NCBI GenBank assembly: GCA_019454045.1
Contig: SKCR01038155.1
Location: 124,001-188,000, forward strand
Origin: Zanthoxylum bungeanum
Lineage: Eukaryota; Streptophyta; Magnoliopsida; Sapindales; Rutaceae
Direction: 5' to 3'
DNA: 64,000 bases
Under the pieces are notes generated by a model, which saw only the letters and a list, made by a program, of their open reading frames with translations, searched no databases and was not told the DNA's origin. A program made the position numbers and the translations under genes. This document shows positions 22,531 to 35,148 of this stretch, one piece after another; the first letter of the stretch is position 1; each line of letters opens with the position of its first letter.

Positions 22531-24167
22531 ACCAACCTGAGAGGTATGGGTTTCTGATCTCACCTCATGTAGATATTAATCTCATTGAGGATGACGAACC
22601 GGCTATGTATGAGGAAGCGATACAAGATATCGATTCCGCTTTATGGCAAGAGGCCATGAAGTCCGAAATGGATTCCATGTACACCAACCAAGTTTGGACA
22701 CTGGTTGATGCACCAGAAGGCGTAAAGCCTATTGGATGCAAATGGATCTTCAAGAAGAAGACCGACATGGAAGGCAACGTGCAAACATACAAAGCTAGGC
22801 TTTTAGCGAAGGGGTATCGTCAATGACATGGTGTCGATTACGACGAAACTTTCTCACCCGTTGCCATAATTAAATCCATTCGGATAATGCTTGCTATTGC
22901 TGTATATTTCGATTACGAGATATAGCAGATGGACGTTAAAACCGTTTTCCTTAACGGAAACCTTTTGGAGGATGTTTATATGCAAAAGCCTGACGGTTTT
23001 ATCGTGCCTAGACTTGCAAACAAGGTTTGTAAGTTAAATCGGTCCATCTATGGACTGAAGCAAGCATCGCGGTCATGGAACCAATGTTTTGATGAGATCA
23101 TAAAAGAATATGATTTCATTCAAAACGAGGATGATCCTTGTGTATATAAGAAGGTTAGTGGGAGCGCACTGAAATTCATTGTCCTTTATGTTGACGTTGC
23201 ATTGCTTATGGGCAATGACATTCCCATGCTAACATCGGTGAAAGCTTGGCTTTCATTAAAATTCTCCATGAAAGATCTAGGAGAAGCGGCCTTTATTCTA
23301 GGAATAAAGATCTACAGGGATAGATCTAGAAAGCTGCATGGACTCTCCCAGAGCATGTACATTGACAAAGTGTTGAAAAGATTCAACATGGATCAGTCCA
23401 AGAGGGGACTGTTACCAGTGTCACATGGCATCTCTCTATCTAAGGACATGTGTCCTAAAACTCAAGATGAGAGAAACACATGAGTCGGATACCATTCGCC
23501 TCGCAGTCGGATCGATCATGTATGCCATGATATGTACACGACCTGATGTCTCGTATGCTTTGAGCATGTGTAGTCGCTATCAGGCCGATCCAGGTGATGG
23601 TCACTGGATGGCGGTTAAGAACATCCTTAAGTATCTTAGACGAACTAAGGATGCTTTCTTAATTATGGAGATGGAGAACTTGAGGTAACTGGGTATACCG
23701 ATGCAAGTTTCCAAACCGATAAAGACGACTCTAAGTCACAATCCGGGTACATATTTTGTTTGAACAACGGAGCAGTAAGCTGGAAATCTTCCAAGCAAGA
23801 GACTGTTGCCGATTCAACAACAGAAGCGGAGTATATTGCTGCAGCTGAAGCAGCAAAGAGCAGTTTGGATCCGTAAATTCCTAATTGGATTAGGAGTAGT
23901 TCCGTTAGCAGTTGAGCCCGTTCCATTATATTGTGACAATAATGGGGCTATAGCGCAGGCTAAGGAACCACAGTCTCATCAACGATCCAAGCATGTTCTT
24001 CGACGTTTCCATCTGATTCGTGAGATCATACATCGTGGCGATGTGAAGATCGAGAAGTCGCATCAGATGACAACATTGCAGATCCGCTGACGAAAGCTAT
24101 TTCACAGCAAAAGTTTGAGAAACATATACATAGTTCAGGTGTTCGATGCTTGAGTGACTGGCTATAG
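22531..24167 (+). pseudogene. Copia reverse transcriptase and RNase H, degenerate
   Basis: RT: ALWQEAMKSEMDSMYTNQVW, GCKWIFKKKTDMEGN, YKARLLAKGYRQ, stop at 22,824, DETFSPVAIIKSIR, stop at 22,924, QMDVKTVFLNGNLLEDVYM, NRSIYGLKQASRSWN. The catalytic YVDD box is changed to YVDV (near 23,190), which would abolish polymerase activity. RNase H follows: GSIMYAMICTRPDVSYALS, then after shifts DASFQTDKDDSKSQSGY, DSTTEAEYIAAAEAAKSS, LYCDNNGAIAQAKEPQ and the end CLSDWL at TAG 24,165-24,167. Compare 50,714-51,880, where YVDD is intact. Confidence 0.92.
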
Positions 24168-24181
24168 GCCAAGTGGGAGAT
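24168..24181 (+). other. Polypurine tract of complete Copia
   Basis: GCCAAGTGGGAGAT between the pol stop and the 3' LTR; the plus-strand primer site. The same tract is seen inverted at 31,156-31,169. Confidence 0.88.
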
Positions 24182-26116
24182 TGTTAGAAATTATGACCCA
24201 TAGCGTCACTGTTTGTAAAAGACATTGTGTTTTTTACAAATTAACTATGTAGTAATGAAATTGCCTTTTATCATTTCGTAATTTATTTACTTTGATATAT
24301 AAATGGTAAAAGTCCATATGATTAGTTCCGGATTGAGATGATATGAGACAGTATCAATCCATAAAGGTTTAATCATTAAATATCCCTAGTCGTAGTATTA
24401 TCGAGACTGGACATCGATAATGCGGAATAGACTAGTATTGCACTTGTGCGCGTTGTGAGGGCATAACGACATAGTTCTCATATGTTTAAGTATAGGATAC
24501 TTATGCAAGTGCGATAGGAGGTTGTGTTTTACCGATGGTACGGAAAACGCTTCGCTCTGGATAGACCCCGTGGAATCCCATTGGTAGTATGTATATGTGT
24601 CTATGGGAGTCCGCGTCAGGGTAGTGTATTTGGTCTTAACCTGAGACTTGCATCGCTAATACTTGCGACAATCGGTAAACTTTGGTTTTGGTCGTCCAGG
24701 GCTTTAACAGGTTCTGTGTACGCCTCTATTGGGTTTATCGAGAATCGTAGTGTATTGGATGTGATGTCAAGACGGAAGTATCACTTCAGACATATGGAGA
24801 TGATGATCACGCAGAGATTCATAACTAGTTCTCTATTGTGTTGCAACCATCGGATAATGTGACAAGGTCATGATTATCCGATTCAAATAGACTAGTTGCT
24901 TGATATCCGATATGTGCTTCGTACGGGGCAGACACTATTCCAGCCCCAGGCCTAGCACGTGACATCAGATACTGGATCGCAATACGGATACTACGTATTC
25001 TACGCCTGACATAGATTATATATTCCAGAAAGAATATTTCTGGAGAATTGGGTAGGCACGGTGCTTTGCTAGAAGCCAACCATGTCTTGTAAATCGGTAA
25101 GCACGTGGTACGAGGTACTCACTTTATCGGATAGTCCGATAACCGGATTTACTGCCAATATATCCAGAGATCTCTTGGATCGCTTCCCAAAGATTCACCG
25201 ATGACAGTTGACTTAAATTAGAATTAATATGGGATTAATTTAGAGAGAGAAAATTAATCTGGGATTAATTGGGGCTTTATTTAATATGGGATTAAATGTG
25301 TTCAGTAGAGATAGAACGCGATTAATTTGGAATTAATCGGTAAAATAAATTTAATAGTTAAATTTGATTTTTCTATTTAATTTATTCAAATGGGCTAAAA
25401 TTAATATATCGGATATATTAATATGAATTGGATTTCATTACGAGATTAAAGTCGGACTTTAATACGAATGAACGAATTAATTTAGAATTAGTTCGTCAAC
25501 GACGTTCGTAATATATTTGTGAGGCATCGTTATTTAATTAAATTAGATTTAATTATTTAGCAACGAAGGTTCGTTTAATCGGATTAAACGGAACCGAGCC
25601 GCGGCAAATGTTCGTAGAGATATTTGAATTTTGAATTCAAATAAGTGGGACCCACTTCACATGTGTGGTAGGTGGTGGTAGTTGGAATTTATGCCAAGCC
25701 ACCAACCAACCAACCACCTTGTATTGGTTTTGGTAAAACCATTTACCCAACTACCAAGTTTTGGTGAAAAGGGTAAAAGGGTTTTACCAAAAGCAACTCT
25801 CTACACTTTACACACTTTGACATAAGTTGAAAAATACAAACCCTAGACACTCTCCATTGGGCGTGAACTTCATCCTTTTGCTCTCTTTGATTTTGTTCTT
25901 CAAATCAAAAGCTAGCACTTAAGCAAGTCATCAAAGGTGATAGGGAAACATCTTCAAGATTTGGAATCAACACTTTGCTTGGATCTTGGAGATCATCTTC
26001 ACAATTTTTTTTAAAAGCTCAAATCTGTTCGTTGTAAGTATTCCGCAACTTACAATGTTCTTATTCAATGTTTTTCATGCTTATTAGATCCTTGGCATGT
26101 TCTAGGAACATTAACA
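24182..26116 (+). mobile_element. 3' LTR of complete Copia element
   Basis: Starts TGTTAGAAATTATGACCC, ends GGAACATTAACA, 1,935 bp, followed by the duplicated target CTGGA. Closely similar to the 5' LTR. Hairpin at 24,397-24,421; TTAATCTGGGATTAA-type units near 25,225-25,270. Confidence 0.93.
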
Positions 26117-26218
26117 CTGGAGGTGACCCAATATGCATATAGTCGCACTGAACTTGGAAAACCATGCATGAGGAGCTTGTTTCAGGCCATATAAGGCATA
26201 ACGTAGGCAACATACTGT
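26117..26218 (-). pseudogene. Ale-like Copia RT, palm fragment
   Basis: The minus strand reads TVCCLRYALYGLKQAPHAWF, then KFSATI. ALYGLKQAPRAWF is a hallmark of Copia reverse transcriptase. It continues upstream (in the sense of the gene) from 16,055 across the inserted Copia and is cut at about 26,218, where unrelated sequence begins. Confidence 0.88.
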
Positions 26219-26807
26219 ACGGGCCAAATTTGGGCTAAGGACCCATAACCCATGTATCAGACAAAGTCCAATTCCTCCAAACAACATCCAATTAAATAAT
26301 ATACAAATATTCTGAGATATGATCCCGATATTTATCCGAACTGAAAAAGTTTTAAAAGTTGGTATTACCAACGGTTATGCTATCACAATAAAGATATCAA
26401 GTTAAATAATATAAAAAATATTCTGAGATATGATCCCGCACGTTTTCGCTACGCGCTTCTAAAACGCACCTACTAACACCAAACATTTTCAATATTGATA
26501 TTATAATGTCAAATATCGCTCCTACCAATTTTGAAACACTAAGATGAAAATTAATTCGCTTTCATAATGGCTATTGGTTTACACTATTGCATATGTCAAC
26601 TGCACATCATGATACTATACTCACTAGATATAAGTTTATCGTGAGTTTAACGATCCTTTATTGTGACTTCTATAATCTTCATAGGCTCATTGTGTATTCC
26701 CTATCAACAATCCTTAAAGGACGACTCAGTTCAGTATCAAAATTACACAACTCTCATACAAGACTAGTGAATCCCTCAAGTCTAAGATCTAGCTCATACA
26801 TTGTTAC
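26219..26807 (+). other. Unassigned sequence with a direct repeat
   Basis: No gene is visible. A 38-bp segment, 'taaataatat...attctgagatatgatcccg', occurs at 26,291-26,328 and again at 26,402-26,440. The sequence up to GTTAC (26,803-26,807) is the left flank of the long LTR that follows and may be an older retroelement; together with 40,325-40,604 it forms one interrupted stretch. Confidence 0.45.
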
Positions 26808-29276
26808 TGTAACACCCCGTCAGAGGTAGGATCCTACCGGCAGGAAATATGATTAACTCATCTCCATAAACCTCCAAATTTATAGAAAAACATATATGAT
26901 GTATCCTAAAACTGGACAACCTGGATCGCAGTCCAGCATCAAAACAAAACATAAAAAGAAAACATCCAACATTCAAAGGACCTCAAGTCCACACAAAGCA
27001 TATCAAAATCATAATCAACACTTAAGGGCTTCGTGCCCACAACATCAATCAACACTAAAGGGCTCCATGCCATAACATCATATACAAACCAAAACTTTTA
27101 CTTAATAAATATATAATAGCGTGCTCAGAATGATGATTAACATAATAATCATATATCCTACACCTCTAAGACTTTCTCCCAAGACACTTACGAATGTGAA
27201 TCCGCATCTCGAGCATGAACTCCAAAGCTGTTGTGGTTAACCTGTCTAGAAGCCAACCTGTAAACCTAGTAAACTAGTTTGGTATGAGTTATAAAACTCA
27301 ATAAGTAACCATATTAGTACTATAAAAGTCAATCACATTAGAAGTTTTTCAGAATTATCAAGTTATTAAGAGTTTAGAATTATCAACTTTCTATTAACCT
27401 TTATACTTTACCCAACTCAAATTTTCATATACATATCTACATAGGTCTCAATCTAATAACTAACAAATCATACAAATCAAAACTCAAATACCACAGAGTA
27501 CATCATTTAACGTCGAATTCACTTCATCATGTGAAACATGAAGTCACATATTTATATTTTTATCACGAATAACTATCTTTGAAATATCATCAATCGGTGA
27601 GTCAAATAAACTTTCTTTAACTCGATAATCTTACGATAGTTTAACATGGCTTATCGAGTTCACACATACCAGTTCAGAAACCATAGCTCGCTTCTCTTTC
27701 ATTCTCGCAAATCCAATTTTTAAAATTCTTGCTTAGATACATAATACCTCAAGCTTACAAACTCATTCAGTCTCTTTCATAATATTCGTACATATGATAA
27801 CAAACTTAGCAAACATATTTCATAATATCTTATTCTCACACAGCTTTTCGGTCATTCATTCATTCCATAAAAACATACAAAGTCCATACATATCATGGAT
27901 TATATCATACATACGCATACACTCAAACACATATACAAGCATCGTGTAACCGACAACAAATCATGCATAAAAGCCAATACATTAAAGAACACATAACCAA
28001 ACAATACATAGATATGATGGCTTATATATATGAGACTCATTACATATTTTAGAATAGATATGAGATGAATTTCTTCCAAACGAATCCCCAACCAGCTCGA
28101 CTACTATACCAAGAGTACATCAACTAATTAAACATACACACATGTATATAATCACGTAACACAAACTCTTCGTACGACTACTCATACACAAGCACATATA
28201 TGACAATCACTCTAAGACATTATTCAAATACTCACATACATATATATGTTTCAAACATACGAATATACATATTATTACGAATGTAAATGTCATAACTTTA
28301 ACAATCCTCATATCTTTCATTTACCGATCAAATATACTTAGTTTCATATTTTCTATATAGAAATCTTGATACAGAACTTATTAATTAAACATATTCGTTA
28401 TGGAAGTGCTTAGCTTATACTCATTCTTTATCACACTTAACCATTCTAATCTCTATATAAATAAATCGCATGTATAAAATAATAACAACTTATTCATATA
28501 GCGTACACATATATCAGCTAATACCAATTCAGAGATCATGGTTTGTTCCATTTATCGATTTTGTATACCAAGCCTATACATAGCTTAACATCATATGCAT
28601 ATGAATATATGTTCATATACTTATATATTACATATTCATTAAAATACACGTATTTATATTGTTACAGATTCCTACCCTTACGTACATCCATACATACACA
28701 TAGACATTAGCTCATCAAATATTTCACTTCATATTAAAGCATTAACAAAAATCCATACATGTGGCGGTCGATAAACTTAACTTTACATGGTCTGGAACTT
28801 TATCTCAATAGTATCTTTTAACTATCCTCGTCTTATCATAAACACTTCAATCATTATATATATATATATATATATATGAACACACACAACACATATATAT
28901 ACATTTATTTAAATGCAAATAAACAAATCAAGTACTCTTCGCATGAGTTACTTACCTGGCTTCGCGAGCACTCCATGTCCTAGTCAAGTCTGCCAAAACA
29001 AATGGCAAAACATCGTTGGAATCGCAACTTATGAAATTCTCGACTTAATTTTGACAAATTTCTGGATCTTTACAAAACAATCGAATCAAGTCTGATTTCA
29101 ATATTTTCAGTTTTGATAATCTGATATCATTACAAACTAATTTGAGCCACTAGTTAACTTACGTCTTCTGCGTGTTTTAGGAAAATCTTCAGAAAAAGTT
29201 TCCGTAAACGCTACGGAAAGGTCCCGAACCCACCGAACCTACCCAGATCTATCTAAAAATTATCGTACCATCATAT
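26808..29276 (-). mobile_element. Tekay-like gypsy LTR, 3' part (minus strand)
   Basis: The left edge is TGTAACACCCCG (26,808); on the minus strand the LTR therefore ends CGGGGTGTTACA. The other edge is at 40,324, ...GGGTATTACA, sense start TGTAATACCC. Both are flanked by GTTAC (26,803-26,807 and 40,325-40,329). TGTAATACCC...GTTACA ends are typical of Tekay-type chromovirus LTRs. A Copia element at 29,277-39,071 splits it; without that the LTR is about 3.7 kb. The sequence is noncoding, with a (TA)n run at about 28,856-28,877. On the minus strand there is a splice-donor-like CCAGGTAAGT (28,959-28,950). Confidence 0.75.
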
Positions 29277-31155
29277 TGTTAGTGTCCTACATATGCCCAA
29301 TGTCTCTAAACAAGATTTATGTGTGAACAAATCAAGTGAAAGTAGCGGAAATACTCACATTGATTGGTTGAGGAATTTCAAAATTTCCGACGGATGTAGA
29401 AGCTCCAAGCCTTGTATTTGAGTTCTAAACTCTTGGGTGAGTTTCCCTAATACTTTAATCTAACTCTCAATGTGCTAGCAATGGTGATTTTTTACAACTA
29501 AAATTCAAGGAGAAGAGAAGGAAGAATCGGCCACAAGGAGAGAGGAATGAATGAATAGTGATTTTAAGTTTCCAAAACTTCTATCAAAATTTGTGTTTGA
29601 GTTGACAAAAGGATGCCTTTTTTAATTGATGCTAGCTACTCACATCAACTTGTCAAACAATTGATGTAAGTTGTGGGTCCCACCCAATTAAATTCAAGTT
29701 GGCTAACACAACACACTTTGGGCCCATGTTCGTTTAATCCGACTAAATAAATTTTTCATCGCAAAATAATTAAATCCAATTTAATTAAATAATTATGTCT
29801 AACAAAATTATTACGAAAGTCACTCACGAATTAATTCCAAATTAATCCATTCACTTGAATTAAAATCTAATTTTAATTCCGTATTGAAATCCAATTTCAA
29901 TTATATATCCGATATATTATTTTAAGCCAATTAAATAAATTAAATAGTAAAATCTAATTTAACTATTAAAAATCTAATTTAACTATTAAATTTACTTTGC
30001 CGATTAATTCCAAATTAATCGAGTTTTCTCTTCTAGACAATTTAATCCCAGATAAATTATTACCGTAATTAATCCCATATTAATTTTCTCTCTCATAATT
30101 ATCCCAGATTAAATATATTCGAGTCAAATGTCATTGGTGAATCTTTGGGAAGCTACCCAATAGATTTCTGGATATATTGGCAGTAAATCCAGTTGTCGGA
30201 CTATCCGACACGTGCGTACCGCCTACCACAATCTCACCGATTTACAAGACATGGTTGGCTTCTAACAAAGTACCGTGTCTATCCAATTCTCCAGAAATAT
30301 TCAACGAAAAATATATAACCTCTATCCGGTATAGTATACACTGTATTGCGTAATATGATCCAGTATCAGATGTCACAAGTTACGCTGAGGTCTGGAATTG
30401 TCTGCCCTATACGAAGCATATATCGAATCACTAGCAACTAGTCTCTGTAATCGGATAATCATGACGTAGTCATACTATCCCGATAGCTGCAGCATTTAAG
30501 AGTACTAGTTCTGTATCCTGCATGATGATCATCTCCATATGACTGAAAGGATACTCCCATCTTGACATCACACCCAATACACTACGATTCTCAGTAAACC
30601 CAGAAGAGGCGTACACAGAACCTGTTAAAGCTCCAGACGACCAAAACCAAAGTATACTGATTGTCGCAAATATTAGCTATGCAAGTCTCAGGTTAAGACC
30701 ACATACACCTACCATGATTCGGATTCCCATAGACACACAGTCATACTGCCAATGGGACTCCGAGGGGTCTATCCAGAGCGAAGCTGTTCCCGATCCAATG
30801 GCTAAAAGAACCTCCGATCACACTTGCATAAGTATACAATACTTAAACATATGAGAACTATGCCGTTAAGATTCCATAACGGGCACAAATGTAATACTAG
30901 TCTATTCTGTATTATCGATGGCCAGTCTCGATAATACTACGACTAGGGATATTTAATGATTAAACCTTTCCTGGATTAATACTGTCTCATATCTTATTAA
31001 TCTGGTACTAATCACATGGACTTTTATCATTTATATAGCCAAGTAATCCAATTACAAAATGATAAAAGAACAATTTCCTTTGTCACATAGTTAATTTGTA
31101 TAAAAACACAATGTCTTTTACAAACAGTGATGCTATTGGTCATAATTGTCCAACA
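29277..31155 (-). mobile_element. 3' LTR of minus-strand Copia
   Basis: Left edge TGTTAGTGTCCTACATATGC, right edge ...ATAATTGTCCAACA, next to the inverted polypurine tract. 1,879 bp. Hairpin at 30,911-30,935. Confidence 0.9.
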
Positions 31156-32620
31156 ATCTCCCACTTGGCCTATAGCCAATCACTCAAGTGTCCAACACCT
31201 GAACTATGTATGGGTCGCTAAAATTTTACTAAGAAATAGCTTTCGTCATTGGATCTGTAAGATTAGCATCCGAAATGATCTTTTCGATCATTACATCGCC
31301 AAGATGTGTGATCTCACGAATTAGATGAAACCATCGAAGTACATACTTGGATCATTGATGAGACCGTGGTTCCTTAGCCTGTGCTGTAGCCCAGCTCAGC
31401 TGCTAACAGAACTACTCCTAATCTAATTAAGAATTTATAGATCCAAAATGCTTCTTTTGATGCCTCAGTCGTAACAATATATTCCGCTTTTATCATTGAA
31501 TCGGTAATAGTATCTTGCTTAGAAGATTTATAGCTTACTGTTCCGTTGTTCAAATAAAATATGTACCCTGATTATGAATTAAAAGTGTCTTTATCGGATT
31601 GAAAACTTGCATCGGTGAACCCAGTCACCTAAAGTTCTCCATCTCCATAGATTAAAAAAGCATTCTTAGTTCGTCTAATATACTTAAAGATGTTCTTAAT
31701 ATCAATCCAGTGACCATCACCTGGATCGGCTTGATAGTAATTGCAGATGGTCAAAGCATTTGAGACACCATGTCGCGTACATGTTTATCAATGTATGAAT
31801 TCTCGGAGCGTGCCAACAACTTTTAGATCTATCGCAGTAGATCCTTATTCCTAGAATAAAGATTGCCTCTCCCATGTTTTTCATGAAAAATTTTAATGAA
31901 AGCCAACCTTTCACCGATTTTAGTATGGGAATGTGATTACTAAGAAGCAATACATCATTAACGTTTAGGACAATCATTGTCAATGCGCTCCCACTAACAT
32001 TCTTATATACACAAGAATCATCTTCGTTTTGAATGAAAGCATATGGTAATGTGATCTCATCAAAATATTGGTTCCAAGAACGTAATACTTGCTTCAATCC
32101 ATAAATGGATCGATTTAACTTGCAACTTGTTTGCATATTTTGGCATGACAAAACTGTAAGGATGTTGCATATAAACGTCCTCCAAAAGGTTTTCGTTAAT
32201 GAAAGTGGGTTTGACGTCCATCTGCCATATTTCATAATAGAAATATGTAACATTAGCAAGCATTATCCGAATGGATTTAATCATGACAACGGGTATAAGG
32301 TTTCGTCGTAATCGACACCATGTTGATGACGATACCCTTTCGATATAAGCCTAGCTTTGTACGTTTGTATGTTTCCATCCATGTCTGTCTTCACCATGAA
32401 GACCCATTTGCTACCAATAGGCACAATGCCTTCTGGTACATCAACCAGTGTCTAAACTTAGTTGGTATACATGGAATTTATTTCGGACTTCATGGCATCT
32501 TGCCATAAATCAGAGTCGATACCTTGTATCACTTCCTCATACGTAGCCAGTTCGTCTCCCTCAATAAACTTAATATCTACATTAGGTGAGATCAGAAACC
32601 CATACCTCTGAGGTTGCTTT
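31156..32620 (-). pseudogene. Copia RT and RNase H, degenerate (minus strand)
   Basis: The polypurine tract (minus-strand GCCAAGTGGGAGAT) is at 31,156-31,169. RNase H remnants lie at 31,170-31,700. The RT frame reads QMDVKPTFINENLLEDVYMQ, KLNRSIYGLKQVLRSWNQ, FIQNEDDSCVYKNVSG, LSLKFFMKNMGEAIFILGI. The YVDD box is changed to NVND (near 31,960), so the polymerase is dead. Several frameshifts split the domain, among them one near 32,130 seen as two overlapping open frames. Confidence 0.88.
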
Positions 32621-34130
32621 CTGACTCTCTCCGAATTATGCGGTTCTTGTGTATTAGAATATTATTAAACAGTCTCATCCCTGATGAACTGTTCATGTTC
32701 CGTGAGGGGGTCGGTGCCATGAACAGTATCACTCCGATTTTCATTAAGTTTTACTTTTCTCCCACTTATCATTGCATCTATGAATTCTCTTTCGATGAAA
32801 ACTGCATAAAGAGCAACAAATACCTTGTTCTCTTGTGGGTTGTGGAAATAATATCCTTTGATTTCCTTTGGATAACCAATTACTAATAGGCATTTATCCG
32901 ATTTGGGTTTTAGTTTGGTACCATCCAAACATTTAACGTATGCCCCATATCCCCAAATCTTTAAGAATGAGAAACTCGTTTTCTTTCCTGTCCATATTTC
33001 ATATGGAGTCTGTCCAATAGACTTTGACGGAACATTATTCAAAATAAATATTGCACTGTCCAATGAGTATCCCTTAAAGGAAATTGGTAGCTCAATGTGA
33101 CTCATCATTGACCTTACGATGTCCAACAAAGTTCGGTTTCTCCATTCGGACACACCGTTCAATTAAGGTGTTCCGAGAGGAGTCCACTGTGAAAGAATAC
33201 CATATTCTTTTAAGTAATCTTGAAACTCATTGCTTAAGTATTCTTCACCACTGTCCAACCATAATATTTTTAATACTTTTGCCAGTCTGTTTTTCTACTT
33301 CGTGTCGAAACTCTTTGAATTTATCAAAAGTTTCCGACTTGTGTTTCATGAGATAAACATAATCATAATGCGGTGCAATATTCTTAAAGGTTACGAAGTA
33401 TTCATAACCACCTCTAGACTAGCTAGACCTGGGCCCATATACGTCACTATGATCGAGGGCTAATAGCTCAGTGGCACATACACATTTACTGCTAAAAGGC
33501 GTTTTAGGCATTTTTCCTAATAAACTAGATTCGCAGACGTCATATAAATTAGAATCAAATCCGTCCAAGTATCTACTCTTCAAAAGTGTGGATATACGAG
33601 TCTTGTTAATGGTCCGAGATGAAAATTCCACCAAAAAGTTTCATCTGTGTTACTCAATTTGAGCCTTTTGTTTGTCATGTTATATGTTTGGGATTCATTT
33701 ATATTCAAAATATAAAGACCATTATTAACAATTGTTGTACATATCAAAATGTCATTTTTATATACAAAATACACAGTGTTCCTGAATACAAAGGTATACA
33801 CGCATCGGGCTAAACAAGATACAGAGATGATGTTCCTAGTCAAACTAGGTACAAAATAACAGCCATCTAATGTAATTACATGCCCTAATGGCAGATACAA
33901 AATATAGGTCCCAACGGACAAAATAATGACTCTCATCCCGTTTCTGACTCGTATGTCGATCTCGTGTGAAGCCAGTATCCTGCTAATCAGCAGATCTTGC
34001 ATACCAGTACATAAGTGAGTACCACATCTAGAATCAAAAATCCAATTTTTAAAACCAGTAGTGGACATGTTCATAACAAACATACCTGAAGCCGGAGCCT
34101 TTCCCGTCTTCACTTCCTTCAACTACGCCT
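32621..34130 (-). pseudogene. Copia integrase and protease, degenerate (minus strand)
   Basis: From right to left: protease with WIFDSRCGTHLCTG (the catalytic DSG has become DSR), the YVPSL-type strand YFVPSLTRNIISVS, the pre-integrase region with HLGPLTRLV in place of the HxxxH finger, CESSLLGKM (the second finger cysteine lost), and the integrase end GVSEWRNRTLLD, FLKIWGYGAYVK and GYPKEIKGYYFHNP. Several frameshifts separate these blocks. Loss of the protease glycine and of zinc ligands shows decay. Confidence 0.88.
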
Positions 34131-34907
34131 TGTACTCACGGCAGTCACGCTTCCAGTGACCCCGTTTTTCACAATGTAGATAGAAGTATTGGGATATGTC
34201 CTTAGTCTTCCCAAAAGACTGTAATTATTTGGCCTTGCCCTTTTTCTTCTTTTTCTTCATAACTCCAGAAGCCTTCGACCAAGCCTTGGCCTTCTAAGAT
34301 GTCGAAGCAAGATGCGCCTCGTGCTTCTTGCCCTTCAGAAGCTTTGGCCCTGTTTCTTTCAGCATCACCATTAACTATCTAAGAGTATTTTCTTGGTTCA
34401 TCATATTATAGTTCATAATAAACCCGCCCCAGCAGTCGGGCAGAGATTGTAAGATCAAATCTATAGAAGTTTTGACCTCGAAGGTTATGTCTAACTGACC
34501 TAGCTGTTTGATGTCAGCAATCATCTACGACACATAGTGTTCGACAGACATACCCTTTGACGTACGCGAGCAAAAGAGCTTCTTTTACAATTCTTACTTC
34601 TGAGATTTAAGGTTAGATCTATAAAGGTCCTTCAATTTCAACATCATGTTATAAGGATCCAATCCTTTGTTCTCACGATGAAATTGATGGGTCATTGGGG
34701 CAAGCATGACGGATTGAGTGGTAAAGTTATCATCTCGATCAACTGCCTGCTCATGTCCTGGCTCAAGCCCGAGAGGTCTGTCTATAACATAGAGCAACTT
34801 CTCGACTCCTAGTATTATATTGAGATTCATCTCCAATCTGGAAAATTGGCGCCGTTAAAGACATTCTCGCCCATGATTATGTTTCTAACACTAATCTTTA
34901 CAGTCAT
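34131..34907 (-). pseudogene. Copia gag, degenerate (minus strand)
   Basis: Starts at ATG 34,907 (MTVKISVRNIIMGENVF). An open part at 34,836-34,594 gives MEMNLNIILGVEKLLYVIDR and GLDPYNMMLKLKDLYRSN, which matches the gag at 43,072-43,782. The basic tail and a damaged zinc knuckle lie near 34,150-34,290. Stops and shifts throughout. Confidence 0.85.
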
Positions 34908-35088
34908 CCCGATTGCAATAGTCCAACTATCCAATTAACGATTTCAAGTACAATCAAAATATAATAGTTACTATAGTCCAACTATATAACCAACTAAAAG
35001 TGGAGTAGTGTCTTGTACAATCTAACTGTTCAAAGAAAATAATAAAACAATATTAATCCAACTAATATATATATATATATTATATATA

Positions 35089-35148
<60 letters not shown>

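Larger units (their letters stand above)
16056..26116 (+). mobile_element. Complete large-LTR Copia element with degenerate genes
   Basis: A 10,061-bp element with the perfect 5-bp duplication CTGGA (16,051-16,055 and 26,117-26,121). Order: 5' LTR (16,056-17,982), primer site, 2.2-kb leader, gag, protease, integrase, RT, RNase H, polypurine tract, 3' LTR (24,182-26,116). The integrase-before-RT order shows Copia. LTRs of about 1.93 kb are long for Copia; an Angela/Tork-like lineage is possible but not settled by eye. It sits in the RT of an Ale-like Copia on the other strand. Gag and pol carry many stops and frameshifts, so it is not autonomous. Confidence 0.95.

Noticed and set aside
26587..29095. 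Several ORFs of 60-86 codons on both strands
   Set aside because: A/T-rich noncoding LTR and flank; no domain, no codon pattern, no partner frame.
35064..35147. Replication origin or centromere satellite
   Set aside because: A plain (TA)n expansion in a Copia leader; no satellite monomer is seen anywhere in the window.
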